Assembly: GCF_013349995.1 (NCBI RefSeq)
Contig: NZ_JABVXF010000022.1
Location: forward strand, 25,529-89,528
Direction of reading: 5' to 3'
From: Pseudoalteromonas sp. 0303
GTDB taxonomy: Bacteria; Pseudomonadota; Gammaproteobacteria; Enterobacterales; Alteromonadaceae
DNA length: 64,000 nt
Positions 17,858 through 26,803 of this stretch are shown here, in pieces; within the stretch, counting starts at the first letter, position 1; every line of letters begins with the position of its first letter. The notes under the pieces were generated by a model. The model saw only the letters and a program-made list of their open reading frames with translations. It had not been told where the DNA came from and searched no databases. The position numbers were made by a program, and so were the translations under genes.

Positions 17858-17902
17858 TATGCGCCCCTTATTAGGTTCAAATTGTTGTTCCTAACTATTA
17901 AG

Positions 17903-17917
17903 GCAAGTTGGTTGCCA
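17903..17917 (-). promoter_or_regulatory. Sigma-54 (-24/-12) promoter of the porin-transporter operon
   Basis: On the minus strand the sequence is TGGCAACCAACTTGC, matching the sigma-54 consensus TGGCACGNNNNTTGC in both the GG and GC elements and at the correct spacing. It ends 46 bp upstream of the porin ATG. A sigma-54 activator (DctD-type) is encoded immediately next to it, which supports the call. The element overlaps an inverted repeat CAAGTTGG-TTG-CCAACTTG (17905-17923). Confidence 0.8.
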
Positions 17918-17993
17918 ACTTGGTTAATTTTAAAAAAGCTGTTAAATAACAGTGAATTAACTTTGTTGATATAAAAGTAGCTGTTTTTTATGG

Positions 17994-18022
17994 GTGGATA
18001 TCCACACATTTTTAAAAATGTG
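17994..18022. promoter_or_regulatory. Two palindromes upstream of the sigma-54 promoter (candidate activator sites)
   Basis: GTGGATATCCAC (17994-18005) and CACATTTTTAAAAATGTG (18005-18022) are both perfect palindromes and abut each other. They lie about 80-105 bp upstream of the -24 element. That is the distance at which enhancer-binding proteins such as DctD or NtrC bind as dimers. The 18-bp palindrome is the longest perfect one noticed in a promoter region of this window. Confidence 0.5.
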
Positions 18023-18070
18023 CTGTCACCAGTTCCACCCATTGTGAAGAGTTTAATGTGAGAGAGTTGC

Positions 18071-19441
18071 TTAGTCTTTGAACATTTCGCGATTAATGCC
18101 GTATTTGGTCATCTTGTCGTAGAGGGTTTTACGTGCAATTTGTAATGTGACCATGGTGTCTTTTATGCTGCCGTTGTTTCGTTCTAGCGCTTCTTCGATG
18201 AGTGACTGCTCGTAAAAGCTAATCTTCTCGGCAAGGCTTAAGTCTTGAGCAAGCTCGTTGTCACTGTTTGCATCACTGTACGAGGCAAAGGCCAGATCAG
18301 AGCCTAGCAATACCGCACGTTCGGCCTGATTTCTAAGCTCTCGTACATTACCCGGCCAATCGTAGGCAAGAAGTCGTTGTTTTGCTTCACTACTTAGTGG
18401 TGCAGGTGGTTTATGAAAACGTGTCGCCGCTATCGAGCTAAAATGTTTAAACAACAGTGGAATATCAGCCTTTCTGTCTCGTAATGCCGGAATATTCACT
18501 TTAACTAAGTTTAAGCGGTAATATAAATCGGCTCTAAACTCCCCTGCTTCGACCAGTGTCATTAAGTCTACTTTGGTCGCTGCAACTATACGCACGTCTA
18601 AATCAATGGCGTGGTTATCACCTACAGGTGTTACTTTACGCTCTTCAAGCACCCTTAATAACTTTACTTGTAAACTTGCAGGCGTTGACTCTATCTCATC
18701 TAAAAAGACAGTACCGCCTTTAGCAAATTCAAACTTACCTTGGCGAGATTGCGTAGCACCTGTATATGCGCCACTGGCTGCACCAAATAGCTCACTTTCA
18801 ATCAGTTGCTCGGGGATTGCGCCGCAGTTTATGGCAACAAAGTTAGCCGCTGATCTGTTACTTTGATCATGTAAGTAACGGGCAACTAATTCTTTACCAG
18901 TTCCAGTTTCACCTTCTATTAGAACATCGGCGGGAGTATCTATAACCGCATTGAGTAAATGCATCATTTGTTGCATTTGCTCGGTTTCACCTAAAATTCG
19001 CACACCGGGCGCAGAGGTTTTCTCTACAGCAATTTTTAAGGCGCGGTTTTCCATCACTAAAGCACGTTTTTCTGAAGCGCGTGCAATACAGTCTAAAAAT
19101 TGCTCTGTCAGTGGCTTTTCGAATAAATCATAAGCGCCAAGTTGCATGGCTTTAACAGCAACAGATACATCGGCAAAGCCGGTAAGAAAAATAACCGGTA
19201 GTTCACTATCGAAGGCTTTCACTTGTTCTAAAAATGCCAAACCGTCCATTTTTGGCATGTTTATGTCACTTAAAACAATCCCTTCAAAACGACGACTCAA
19301 TTTTGAAAGTGCCGCCGTTGGCTCACTAAAACACTGAACTTGATAACCTTCAATCTCAAGGAGTTGCTTTAATGAATCGCGTATCACCGCTTCGTCATCA
19401 ATAACGATTACCTGATTACAGGTCGCTGCAACTACACTCAT
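18071..19441 (-). CDS. dctD: Sigma-54-dependent response regulator, DctD type
   Basis: This 456-residue activator has three parts. The receiver domain (about 1-125) has its phospho-aspartate in LSDINMPKMDG. The AAA+ domain (about 145-385) has Walker A GETGTGKE, Walker B GGTVFLDE and the sigma-54 contact loop GAYTGA (Tyr in place of the usual Phe, as in many DctD-like proteins). A Fis-type helix-turn-helix ends the protein (NNGSIKDTMVTLQIARKTLY). Its start overlaps the end of the kinase gene by 4 bp. It should activate the nearby porin-DASS promoter when phosphorylated. Confidence 0.9.
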   Translation of the reverse strand: MSVVAATCNQVIVIDDEAVIRDSLKQLLEIEGYQVQCFSEPTAALSKLSRRFEGIVLSDINMPKMDGLAFLEQVKAFDSELPVIFLTGFADVSVAVKAMQLGAYDLFEKPLTEQFLDCIARASEKRALVMENRALKIAVEKTSAPGVRILGETEQMQQMMHLLNAVIDTPADVLIEGETGTGKELVARYLHDQSNRSAANFVAINCGAIPEQLIESELFGAASGAYTGATQSRQGKFEFAKGGTVFLDEIESTPASLQVKLLRVLEERKVTPVGDNHAIDLDVRIVAATKVDLMTLVEAGEFRADLYYRLNLVKVNIPALRDRKADIPLLFKHFSSIAATRFHKPPAPLSSEAKQRLLAYDWPGNVRELRNQAERAVLLGSDLAFASYSDANSDNELAQDLSLAEKISFYEQSLIEEALERNNGSIKDTMVTLQIARKTLYDKMTKYGINREMFKD

Positions 19442-21177
19442 GATGGTTCCTTATTTGTTTGTAAGGTTATTATAAATTGTGCACCACCTTCAGGGCGGTT
19501 ATGCGCAGATAATCGACCGTTAAATGAGTCGATAATTTGCCGTGAAATAGATAAACCCAAACCTAAACCGTTGCTGGTTTTAGTACTGTAAAATGGCTCA
19601 AAGATGTTACCCAATGCATGTTGATCAATACCTGGGCCTGTATCAAGAATAGAGAGTTTTACGCGGTCGTCGAATAGTTCGAGGTCGAAACTCAATTCGC
19701 GCTTTTCAGATTCACTCATTGCTTGGCTAGCATTGGTGATCACGTTGACCAAGACTTGTTCAAACTTAACGCTATCGACCCACACCGTTATGTTTGCATC
19801 AATATCAGCAGCTTTTACCTCGATATCGTCTTGCTTTAACTGGGCGCTGGCGATCATTAACGCATTTTTTAACATGCTCGCTAAGCTTTGCTGCCTAAGT
19901 TGGGTTTGTGCGGGTTTACTAAAATGTTTAAGCTGAGCGACAATTTTGTGAACACGCTCTATTAGAGATTGCACCAGCACTAAATTTTCGCTGGCTTGTT
20001 CAATATTGCCTTTAATAAGCAGCCTCTTTGCACTTACTAAATAAGTGTTCATGGCACTTAAGGGCTGATTGATTTCATGGTTAATGCCCGCACTTAATTG
20101 ACCTATCGTTGCAAGCTTAGCTGTTTGGATCAGTGCTTTTTGCGCTTTTTCGAGCGCTTGGGTTCGTTCAATTACTTCTTGCTCAAGGCTATGTCTTGAA
20201 AACAAGAGCTTTTTGTAGCCCGCAAAGCGCACCATCGCCATATGAATAAGCACAACAGCAATAGCATAAAACACACTAAACCAAAGCAGCCGAGGTATTT
20301 GCGCAAGCTCCACATTAGTTACATCCACCAGCACACTGGCTTTGGCATTTATAATGTCTATTGTTTCTGTGGCACTAATAAAGCGCGCTTGCTTGCCATT
20401 AAGCTGAATATTTTGCTGTGCGGTTTGTTCACTTAAAGACTTATGATTATGATTAAGTAAACTCGGTTTATGAGACAAGTAGCGGCGCGACTTAACCAAA
20501 GCAGCCATTTGTTCGTCGTTAAGCGATTCAAGTGACTTTAATCGCCAGTCCTCAACGTCTGACATCACAATAACGCTATCTTCTAGTGCAATATAAAAGT
20601 GGGTGCTGTCTGATGCATTAAGTAGCTGGCGGTCTTGTTCAAACTTTTTAGCATTCACTTTTAAAGTGACAACGGCAATAACTTTGCCTTTATCAATAAC
20701 CGGCTCTGAAAAGTAAATGCCCCGCTCACTTGAGCGCATACCTAAAGCAAAATAAGCTACTTTTTCACCTTGCTTGGCTAAATAAAAATAAGGTCGAAAA
20801 GCAAAGTTACTACCCAAAAAGGTGTAATCAACTTGCCAGTTACTACTTGCCACCACCGAGCCTGTTAAATCCATTAAATAGACATCTGATGCACCGCTGG
20901 CACGTTGAATATCTTCTAAATAATAATTAACAGCTTGCTCGCCTATACCTTGCTTAACCACAAAAGATTTAACTAAATCATTGGCACTGACTAAGGTCGG
21001 AATTGTTTTAAATCGGGCTAATTCGCTTGAAAAATAATGACTTAACTGAGTAGCTTGAACACGGCTTTGTTGCTCTGCTTGTTGATAGTCGTGAGCGCGT
21101 CCGACGTAAAAAACTAATACAAGCAACAATAAAAGCATTGCACCTGCAATAACTAACTTTTTACTTAATGACGACAT
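19438..21177 (-). CDS. dctB: Sensor histidine kinase, DctB type
   Basis: This 579-residue membrane kinase has one helix at residues 8-26 and a periplasmic PAS-like double sensor (Cache) domain to about 295. A second helix and a coiled coil follow, then the kinase core. The phospho-histidine is in GINHEINQPLSAMNTYL and the ATP-lid motifs are ILDTGPGI and GLGLGLSIS. The sensor domain, with FAFRPYFYLAKQG, is of the DctB class that binds C4-dicarboxylates. The gene starts 23 bp after the stop of a TonB-dependent receptor gene, an unusual operon partner, and overlaps the regulator gene. Confidence 0.88.
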   Translation of the reverse strand: MSSLSKKLVIAGAMLLLLLVLVFYVGRAHDYQQAEQQSRVQATQLSHYFSSELARFKTIPTLVSANDLVKSFVVKQGIGEQAVNYYLEDIQRASGASDVYLMDLTGSVVASSNWQVDYTFLGSNFAFRPYFYLAKQGEKVAYFALGMRSSERGIYFSEPVIDKGKVIAVVTLKVNAKKFEQDRQLLNASDSTHFYIALEDSVIVMSDVEDWRLKSLESLNDEQMAALVKSRRYLSHKPSLLNHNHKSLSEQTAQQNIQLNGKQARFISATETIDIINAKASVLVDVTNVELAQIPRLLWFSVFYAIAVVLIHMAMVRFAGYKKLLFSRHSLEQEVIERTQALEKAQKALIQTAKLATIGQLSAGINHEINQPLSAMNTYLVSAKRLLIKGNIEQASENLVLVQSLIERVHKIVAQLKHFSKPAQTQLRQQSLASMLKNALMIASAQLKQDDIEVKAADIDANITVWVDSVKFEQVLVNVITNASQAMSESEKRELSFDLELFDDRVKLSILDTGPGIDQHALGNIFEPFYSTKTSNGLGLGLSISRQIIDSFNGRLSAHNRPEGGAQFIITLQTNKEPS

Positions 21178-21200
21178 TCAAACCTTTGCGAGCAGCGCAA

Positions 21201-23183
21201 CTAGAAATTGAACTGGTAGTGTAACGATAAATCTTCTGTTGTACCAGCGACAGCGCCATTGTCCATTCGTGGATCAAACACATTATATTTTTTGCCTAAC
21301 AGGTTTTCTGCTTTAAGCATTAGTTGACTGTTTGCGTTTAACTGCCATTTCAAGCTGCCACCTAATAAGCTATAGGCAGACTGTTTAAAGTGAGCACCGG
21401 TAACAGAACTTACTTCTACTTTATCACGCCACAATAGGTTTAAACTCACTTGCCAGCTGTCAGATAAATTATAACTACTCACTAAGCTTGCAAAACGCTT
21501 AAAGCTCGCATTAATTGGATCTTCAAAGTATTGCGTATAGGTACCTGTTACAGTGAACTCTTTACTTGATTGCCAAGTAGCATCAAGCTCAATACCACTG
21601 TTTTGAGTATTAAATGAGTTTGTAAAAGTAAACAAGGCATCATTAGATTGCGTTGGCTCAATATTTATAAAATCATTGAGTTCATTATAAAAAAGCACAG
21701 CATTAGCTTGTAACTCTGAGGTTTGATAATGCCAAACAAGCTCAGTGGTTTTTACCGACTCAGAGCGAAGTGACGGGTTGCCTACAGTGACATCATCATT
21801 TGAAAAAAGCTCATTCGTAACCGGGGTTCTGAACGATTCGCCATATTGCAGTTTAACGGTATGCTCTGGGTTTATTACATAAACACCCGCAAGTCGAGGC
21901 GAAAGTTTACTGTCGATGTCTTTCACATCGTCGTAGCGTGCCCCTACAAATAAAGTAAGTGCCTCTGAATAAGGTATTTTTAACTGCCCGTAGGCACTAT
22001 ATGTTTCGAAGGTATATTTAAGTGATGCAAATTCAGGAAAGTCCATTACAGTCACGATACCTTGCTGATAATAAGCGGGGTCAATAATCACTAACATCGA
22101 CTCATCATCATAGTAATTAGTACGCCCCCCTGCTTCGACTTGTTTCGCCTCTGCGTATTCTATACCCGCCGCAAGCTGCCATTGATTTTCAAATTGATAA
22201 CTCAGTTCAGTCTCAAATTTGCTATCGGTCGTTTGCCAAGCTGGACCAAGTAAAAAGTCAGGTATATCGTCAAACGCAGCGATTAAACCAGCACTTGAGA
22301 TATTATGTTTAGTGTACGAGTAACTAGAGTCTAGTTTTAACTTATCGTTATTAATCCAGTTATATTTAACGCCAACAAAGGTGTTATCACTGGTGTGTTG
22401 ATTTTGCGTTGAATAGCCGGCAAGGTTTAAAAATTCATCAAGAGAGGTTTCATTGTAGCGCGCGCGTAGTTTCAGCTTTTTGTAATCAACACCCGCTTCT
22501 AGGTAAAGCGCCTCAAGAGGGTCTTTTACTCCTTGCAGGTAGCTTTCGCCGTCTTTTTGATCATACGAAAAACTCGCAAAGAGTGATGTATCATCACTTA
22601 AAGAGGTATTGAACTGCCCTGTTGCCCCGTAGCGACCATTATTGCCAACCACAAGTTGCAGAGCATTTCGCTCTTTAGAAGTAACAATATTCATCACCCC
22701 TAAAAACGCATTACTGCCATACAGCGCCGAGCCTGGACCGCGAATAAACTCAATTTTTTCAATGATTTCAATAGGAATATAAGGCATGTAAACAGAGGCT
22801 TTACCAAATGATGATTCATTGACACGCTCACCATTGATCATCACCAGTACATTGCCGCTATCAAGGTATACACCTCGAGCATGATCTTTAGGCACAGCAC
22901 CAACCCAATCGCCACGGGTTGATTGCATACCCGGCACAAAGTTCATTACCTCATAGGCGTTATCAACACCAAGTGCTTGAATTTGTTTACGACTAAAGAC
23001 ACTCATTGTCGAGGGAACAGAAGACAGGGTTTCGCTGGTTTTACTAGCAATATCGACTTGCACATTAAGCAAGTCTTCAAAACTTAAAGAGAATAAGTCT
23101 TGCTCGTCAGTCGCATTTGCAACCATTGGAATGGTTGAGGCAACTGCAATTGAAAAAAGTGCTGAACATCTTAAAAGCTTCAC
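21201..23183 (-). CDS. TonB-dependent outer-membrane receptor
   Basis: This beta-barrel receptor of about 660 residues has an N-terminal plug with the TonB-box-proximal region (DLLNVQVDIASKTSETLSSVPSTMSVFSR). The classic plug motif is IEFIRGPGSALYGSNAFLGVMNIVT. The sequence ends DLSLHYQFNF with terminal Phe. A longer frame starts at a TTG (23261), but the GTG at 23183 sits directly before a signal peptide (VKLLRCSALFSIAVAS) and after an AGG, and is preferred. It is followed at once by dctB and dctD, so it may import the compound those regulators sense or its polymer. The ligand is unknown. Confidence 0.85.
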   Translation of the reverse strand: MKLLRCSALFSIAVASTIPMVANATDEQDLFSLSFEDLLNVQVDIASKTSETLSSVPSTMSVFSRKQIQALGVDNAYEVMNFVPGMQSTRGDWVGAVPKDHARGVYLDSGNVLVMINGERVNESSFGKASVYMPYIPIEIIEKIEFIRGPGSALYGSNAFLGVMNIVTSKERNALQLVVGNNGRYGATGQFNTSLSDDTSLFASFSYDQKDGESYLQGVKDPLEALYLEAGVDYKKLKLRARYNETSLDEFLNLAGYSTQNQHTSDNTFVGVKYNWINNDKLKLDSSYSYTKHNISSAGLIAAFDDIPDFLLGPAWQTTDSKFETELSYQFENQWQLAAGIEYAEAKQVEAGGRTNYYDDESMLVIIDPAYYQQGIVTVMDFPEFASLKYTFETYSAYGQLKIPYSEALTLFVGARYDDVKDIDSKLSPRLAGVYVINPEHTVKLQYGESFRTPVTNELFSNDDVTVGNPSLRSESVKTTELVWHYQTSELQANAVLFYNELNDFINIEPTQSNDALFTFTNSFNTQNSGIELDATWQSSKEFTVTGTYTQYFEDPINASFKRFASLVSSYNLSDSWQVSLNLLWRDKVEVSSVTGAHFKQSAYSLLGGSLKWQLNANSQLMLKAENLLGKKYNVFDPRMDNGAVAGTTEDLSLHYQFNF

Positions 23184-23311
23184 GCTGCGAGATACCTGTA
23201 CTAATAGCCCATGCTGCAAAAGCAACACCTTGTTTACACTATTAATACAAAAGATTGGCAAGCTTGCAATGTTTTTATAGTTTTAGTTGATGAGTTCTCG
23301 GAAGTAGATAC

Positions 23312-23344
23312 AAAAAAACCCACTTTCAGATAAAAATGGGTTTT
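23312..23344 (-). terminator. Intrinsic terminator between small membrane protein and TonB receptor
   Basis: AAAACCCA and TGGGTTTT (23315-23322 and 23337-23344) form a stem with a 14-bp loop. On the minus strand a run of seven T follows. It lies 23 bp after the stop of the small membrane protein gene. Confidence 0.65.
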
Positions 23345-23366
23345 AATTTTGTTGAGCCAAGCTTAA

Positions 23367-23636
23367 TTAAGCTGTTTCAACATTACCAGTACGCTTTGCC
23401 TTGATGTACTTATATAAACCAATAAGTGACGCCGCTATCCAGAAAATTTCGATAACAAAACTAGCAAGGTTAAAGTTATAACAAAGGCTAATTAGTAACA
23501 GAATCGCGCCTGTTAAGTTCATCATGTTGTACACAAGGCCGGTTGGCGATGCTTTATTCAGTTGTAATAAAAAGAAAGCACCAACCACTAAGAATGTGCC
23601 TGTCATGCCAATAATATCAAATAAAAGTGCTATCAC
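23367..23636 (-). CDS. Small CBU_0592-like membrane protein
   Basis: This 89-residue protein has three closely spaced membrane helices (about residues 5-24, 38-52 and 58-76) and a basic tail (KYIKAKR). The pattern DIIGMTGTFLVVGAFFLLQLNKASPTGLVYNMMNLTGA matches the CBU_0592-like domain, a small helical membrane module often annotated as a permease-like protein. Function is unknown. It is monocistronic, with a terminator just after it. Confidence 0.7.
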   Translation of the reverse strand: MIALLFDIIGMTGTFLVVGAFFLLQLNKASPTGLVYNMMNLTGAILLLISLCYNFNLASFVIEIFWIAASLIGLYKYIKAKRTGNVETA

Positions 23637-23784
23637 GTGCGTGAGTCCATTTTGTTCATGTGTTTATACCCATACAACTGGCCCAATCCATGGGGTGGGT
23701 TGTTTTCATTCATTGAAACAGCAAACCGGTCAATAGTATCAGAGCATGAGGAAGAAACGAGGATAAATGTCCGTTTTTTTAATT

Positions 23785-24036
23785 CTATTTATGGGTCACT
23801 TTACCACCGATGATTTTTAGAGCAGGTGCGCCGCGGATCATGGTTTCGCGGGCGAATTGACGTTGGCAGTCAGGGCAGATACCTGTTTCATTGGTAAAGT
23901 CTTGGCTAATACGTTCAACAAAACATTTAACCAACGCTCCTTTTCCACCTTTGCGGTATTTAAATAATTGGGTTTTACATTGTGAGCAAAAAATATCGAC
24001 TGTTTTGGTCGGGCCTTTTTTGTTTGGTTTTGCCAT
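23785..24036 (-). CDS. Small zinc-ribbon protein, unknown function
   Basis: This 83-residue cytoplasmic protein has two CxxC pairs, FCSQCKTQLFKYRKGGKG and GICPDCQRQFARE, spaced as in a zinc ribbon. It is rich in Lys and Gly. Similar short proteins are widespread in marine gammaproteobacteria without a known function; nucleic-acid or ribosome association is a guess from composition. It stands 40 bp upstream of the DUF1761 gene on the same strand direction but has its own start region. Confidence 0.65.
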   Translation of the reverse strand: MAKPNKKGPTKTVDIFCSQCKTQLFKYRKGGKGALVKCFVERISQDFTNETGICPDCQRQFARETMIRGAPALKIIGGKVTHK

Positions 24037-24075
24037 TACAACTACATTGCTAAAATAAAACCTTACCTTAACATG

Positions 24076-24480
24076 TTAGGGCCAGAGCCCCAAAACTAAG
24101 CCGATAACAGAAAACTGTAATATTGAATAACTTGCATTAACTAAGAACAATTTTAATGGGCGTTGTTCAAAAATATAGCCAATACCTAAGGCACAGCTAA
24201 CCCAGCACAGGCCAATAATAAACCCTGTGCCAACAGCTACTCCCACATTGACATTTGCGCCAATAAATAACGATAAACTAAATGCAATTAAACAACATAA
24301 AACAAAGCTGCCGCCAAACACCATTACTGGGTTGATGCTTTGCAGGTCAAGTTCAGTTAAACCACAGCTTTCCATCCAAATACGTTTAAAAAGCCAAGGT
24401 GAATACCACACAGCGCCTAATAGAAAAGATGCAAGGGCAGCAAAAAAGATCGCGAAGAAATTAAGTTCAGAAAAATGCAT
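24076..24480 (-). CDS. DUF1761 family membrane protein
   Basis: This 134-residue protein has four predicted membrane helices and the family start, NFFAIFFAALASFLLGAVWYSPWLF, in which a Trp-Tyr-Ser-Pro motif ends helix 1. Members of DUF1761 have no established function. Reading order suggests it could share a transcript with the zinc-ribbon gene that follows. Confidence 0.75.
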   Translation of the reverse strand: MHFSELNFFAIFFAALASFLLGAVWYSPWLFKRIWMESCGLTELDLQSINPVMVFGGSFVLCCLIAFSLSLFIGANVNVGVAVGTGFIIGLCWVSCALGIGYIFEQRPLKLFLVNASYSILQFSVIGLVLGLWP

Positions 24481-24632
24481 ACACCAGACTCATACAACTA
24501 ACAGGGTTAATTTGACTTTAGTTAAGGATCAGCGATGCAGCAAATCAAAAAGGCTGAGATTTGTACCCATTTACACTTAAACCATACTTTTGCATTAAAC
24601 CTTGGATTATTTCAGTTTAATAAACAATCAAT

Positions 24633-25166
24633 CTAGTGTTGTACGGGTTTTTTCTGTAATTTACGTTGTAGGGTTCTTCTGTGCATATTCAGTTGGCGCG
24701 CAGTTTCAGAGATATTACCATTGTTGCTATGCAATACATGTTGAATATGCTCCCACTCAAGACGCTCTGGCGACATTATCTGGCTTGGCTCTTGGTTTAC
24801 CGATGAGGCACCAGCTTCAACATCACCCAAGATTGTTTTTAATAATGAATTGAAATCGACAGGCTTTGGTAAGTAGTCATCAGCACCTAAACGTATCGCT
24901 TCTACTGCACTGGCAATACTGGCAAACCCCGTGAGCAATACGATACGAGCTGAAGGAAATTGTTCTCTTAAAGGTTTAATTAGCGCAAGGCCGTTATCAT
25001 CCCCGAGTTTTAAATCCACCAGAAAGTGGCTTGCCTCAAAAGTGGTTGTTTTTTGTAAAGCTTGCTCAGCGTTATGAGCAAGTGAACATGTGAAGCCTTG
25101 TTTTGCAAAGCGCCTCGCAAGCGTGCTGGCTAGGTTTACATCGTCTTCAATAATTAAAAGTTTCAT
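24633..25166 (-). CDS. regA: Response regulator of the RegA/PrrA/ActR family
   Basis: This 177-residue regulator has a receiver domain (1-115) whose phospho-aspartate is in FLVDLKLGDDNG. A short linker and a Fis-type helix-turn-helix follow, with ISETARQLNMHRRTLQRKL. The HRRTLQRKL recognition helix is the hallmark of the RegA family, which controls respiration, redox and carbon genes in proteobacteria. The start overlaps the kinase stop by 4 bp. No sigma-54 domain is present. Confidence 0.9.
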   Translation of the reverse strand: MKLLIIEDDVNLASTLARRFAKQGFTCSLAHNAEQALQKTTTFEASHFLVDLKLGDDNGLALIKPLREQFPSARIVLLTGFASIASAVEAIRLGADDYLPKPVDFNSLLKTILGDVEAGASSVNQEPSQIMSPERLEWEHIQHVLHSNNGNISETARQLNMHRRTLQRKLQKKPVQH

Positions 25167-26374
25167 ACAATTTTTAAACTAACCATCGCAATCGCGCCTT
25201 GCTGTGGGTGATTACTGAGTGTTAATGAGCCATTTAAGCGCTCTAAGGTTACATTAGAAAGCATAACTGCCATTCCCATTCCATCGCTACTTGGCATGAG
25301 CTGACCGCCTAATGATGCCATTTGTTGCTCGCTAAATCCTTGACCGAAATCACGTAACGACAATGAAAGTATTTGCTCATCGATTTGCCATTTAGCTTCG
25401 ATGTTGTGTTGCTGATTATGGTTATTTGCCGATACGGCGTTTTGCAACAAGTTTAAAATAGCCGGTAACAGCATAGCATCACTTAAAATCGAACAATCAG
25501 GGGCATCATTTAGCCACTGTAAGCTTTGCTCAGGAAAATGCAGAGTCATCGCATCTTGAATGGTGTTTTGTAATGTTTTAGCACTAATCGCTTGTTGTGT
25601 TTCACCGGTTCTTAGTGCATTTGAAAGTGACCTAAAATGAGCAAGTTGCTCTTTACACTGAGCTAATGGCTTGGCCATTTCTTGCACAATGGGGTCATCA
25701 GCTTGTTGCTCTTGTAGCTCTTCAAATAATAGCTGTAAGTTTGCTATCGGCGTTGCAAGTTGATGCGTTACTTGTGCGGCAGCGCCATCAAGCGTTAATA
25801 ATTGCTCATGCCTTAATTGTTGCTCGCGGGTACGGGAAATAGTAGCTTCTCTGGCTCTTAACGTACTATTTAATGTGCCAATTACAAAGGCAATAACGAT
25901 GGCGCTTATAACAAAGTTAATCCACATACCAATAAAATGATGAGTCATCTGCATTTGGTGCATGGTGTGTTCGGGCATTTTTATCAGTAAAAAACTATAA
26001 GCTGCGATTGCCAGCACAGCTGTGTAAGCAAGCCCTTTCGCATTAACAGTCACCGCCGCTATCATTATTGGTAACAGTAATAACGAAACAAATGCATTTG
26101 TTGCTCCACCACTTAAGGAGAGCAAAATAGTTAAAAACAATAAGTCGGCTGTCAACTGCATCAACACAGCTGCTGGCTTGGCTTTCGTGACATTTCGGTA
26201 AGCGAATATACTTAACAGCTGAAAGATTGCTTCAATACAAATTACAGCAAGTAAAGGAAATAATGGAATTTGGTATTCAAACAGAAAATACACCGCAATC
26301 ACAGCTACAAACTGCACGGCGATTGCGGCGCTTCTTAAAATTAATAGGCGACTGAGCGCCGGATCGGTTTGCAT
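25163..26374 (-). CDS. regB: Redox-sensing histidine kinase of the RegB/PrrB family
   Basis: This membrane kinase of about 403 residues has six helices in the N-terminal 160 residues and a cytoplasmic core. The H-box is VTHQLATPIANLQL, the N-box LLQNAVSANNH and the G-box RDFGQGF. In RegB a GGxxNPF motif binds ubiquinone; here it reads GGATNAF, with Pro changed to Ala. A cysteine (LAQCKEQL) sits about 50 residues after the phospho-histidine, where RegB has its redox-active Cys. The ATG at 26374 follows AAAGAG; an alternative ATG at 26398 overlaps the upstream stop. Confidence 0.82.
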   Translation of the reverse strand: MQTDPALSRLLILRSAAIAVQFVAVIAVYFLFEYQIPLFPLLAVICIEAIFQLLSIFAYRNVTKAKPAAVLMQLTADLLFLTILLSLSGGATNAFVSLLLLPIMIAAVTVNAKGLAYTAVLAIAAYSFLLIKMPEHTMHQMQMTHHFIGMWINFVISAIVIAFVIGTLNSTLRAREATISRTREQQLRHEQLLTLDGAAAQVTHQLATPIANLQLLFEELQEQQADDPIVQEMAKPLAQCKEQLAHFRSLSNALRTGETQQAISAKTLQNTIQDAMTLHFPEQSLQWLNDAPDCSILSDAMLLPAILNLLQNAVSANNHNQQHNIEAKWQIDEQILSLSLRDFGQGFSEQQMASLGGQLMPSSDGMGMAVMLSNVTLERLNGSLTLSNHPQQGAIAMVSLKIV

Positions 26375-26390
26375 AACGGACTCTTTAAGC

Positions 26391-26795
26391 TTAATCATCG
26401 TCCATTGAAATTGTAAAAACAGCACAAGGCGTTCCTTGATGAAACACCATTTGCCATTGTTTACCATTAAAACGCCACAGTGACATACGCACTGAGTAGT
26501 TAAACTCTGAGCGAGCTGAACGTCTAAAGGCCGCTTGATAGCTTAGCTGTGCAATATCATCACTAAGCATTCGGCCTTTAAAATGTTGATTATAAAACTG
26601 AGGTACCACCTCAGTTGGCAGGCGGGTTAAAACTTGGAACTTATTAAATGACGTGCCATCAGCGGCTATTTCAATAAAATCATCATCAAGTAATGCATCA
26701 AGCGCTTCAGCAGATTGCCGTACCTCTGGCTCAAGGAGCTGTCGCTCTGCATCAATTAAATGATTAAATAACGTCTCTTTAATTTTACCGCCCAT
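26391..26795 (-). CDS. DUF4440 (SnoaL/NTF2-like) protein
   Basis: This 134-residue protein has the cone-shaped NTF2-like fold pattern. A helical N-terminus (residues 1-35, LIDAERQLL) precedes LDDDFIEIAADGTSFNKFQVL and ends in strands with WQMVFHQGT. Families with this fold bind small molecules or act as isomerases; no catalytic set can be assigned. It sits 8 bp after the amidohydrolase gene and runs into the RegB-like gene, making one four-gene unit. Confidence 0.75.
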   Translation of the reverse strand: MGGKIKETLFNHLIDAERQLLEPEVRQSAEALDALLDDDFIEIAADGTSFNKFQVLTRLPTEVVPQFYNQHFKGRMLSDDIAQLSYQAAFRRSARSEFNYSVRMSLWRFNGKQWQMVFHQGTPCAVFTISMDDD

Positions 26796-26803
26796 AGTAA
26801 CCC

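Noticed and set aside
23235..23280. Possible sigma-54 element TTGGCAAGCTTGCAA before the TonB receptor
   Set aside because: The GG to GC spacing is three bases too short and it lies on the opposite strand to the gene.
24535..24636. 33-codon frame on the plus strand with GGAT-type ribosome binding site
   Set aside because: No family, overlaps the end of the regA-like gene, and is short enough to be chance. Kept only as a note.
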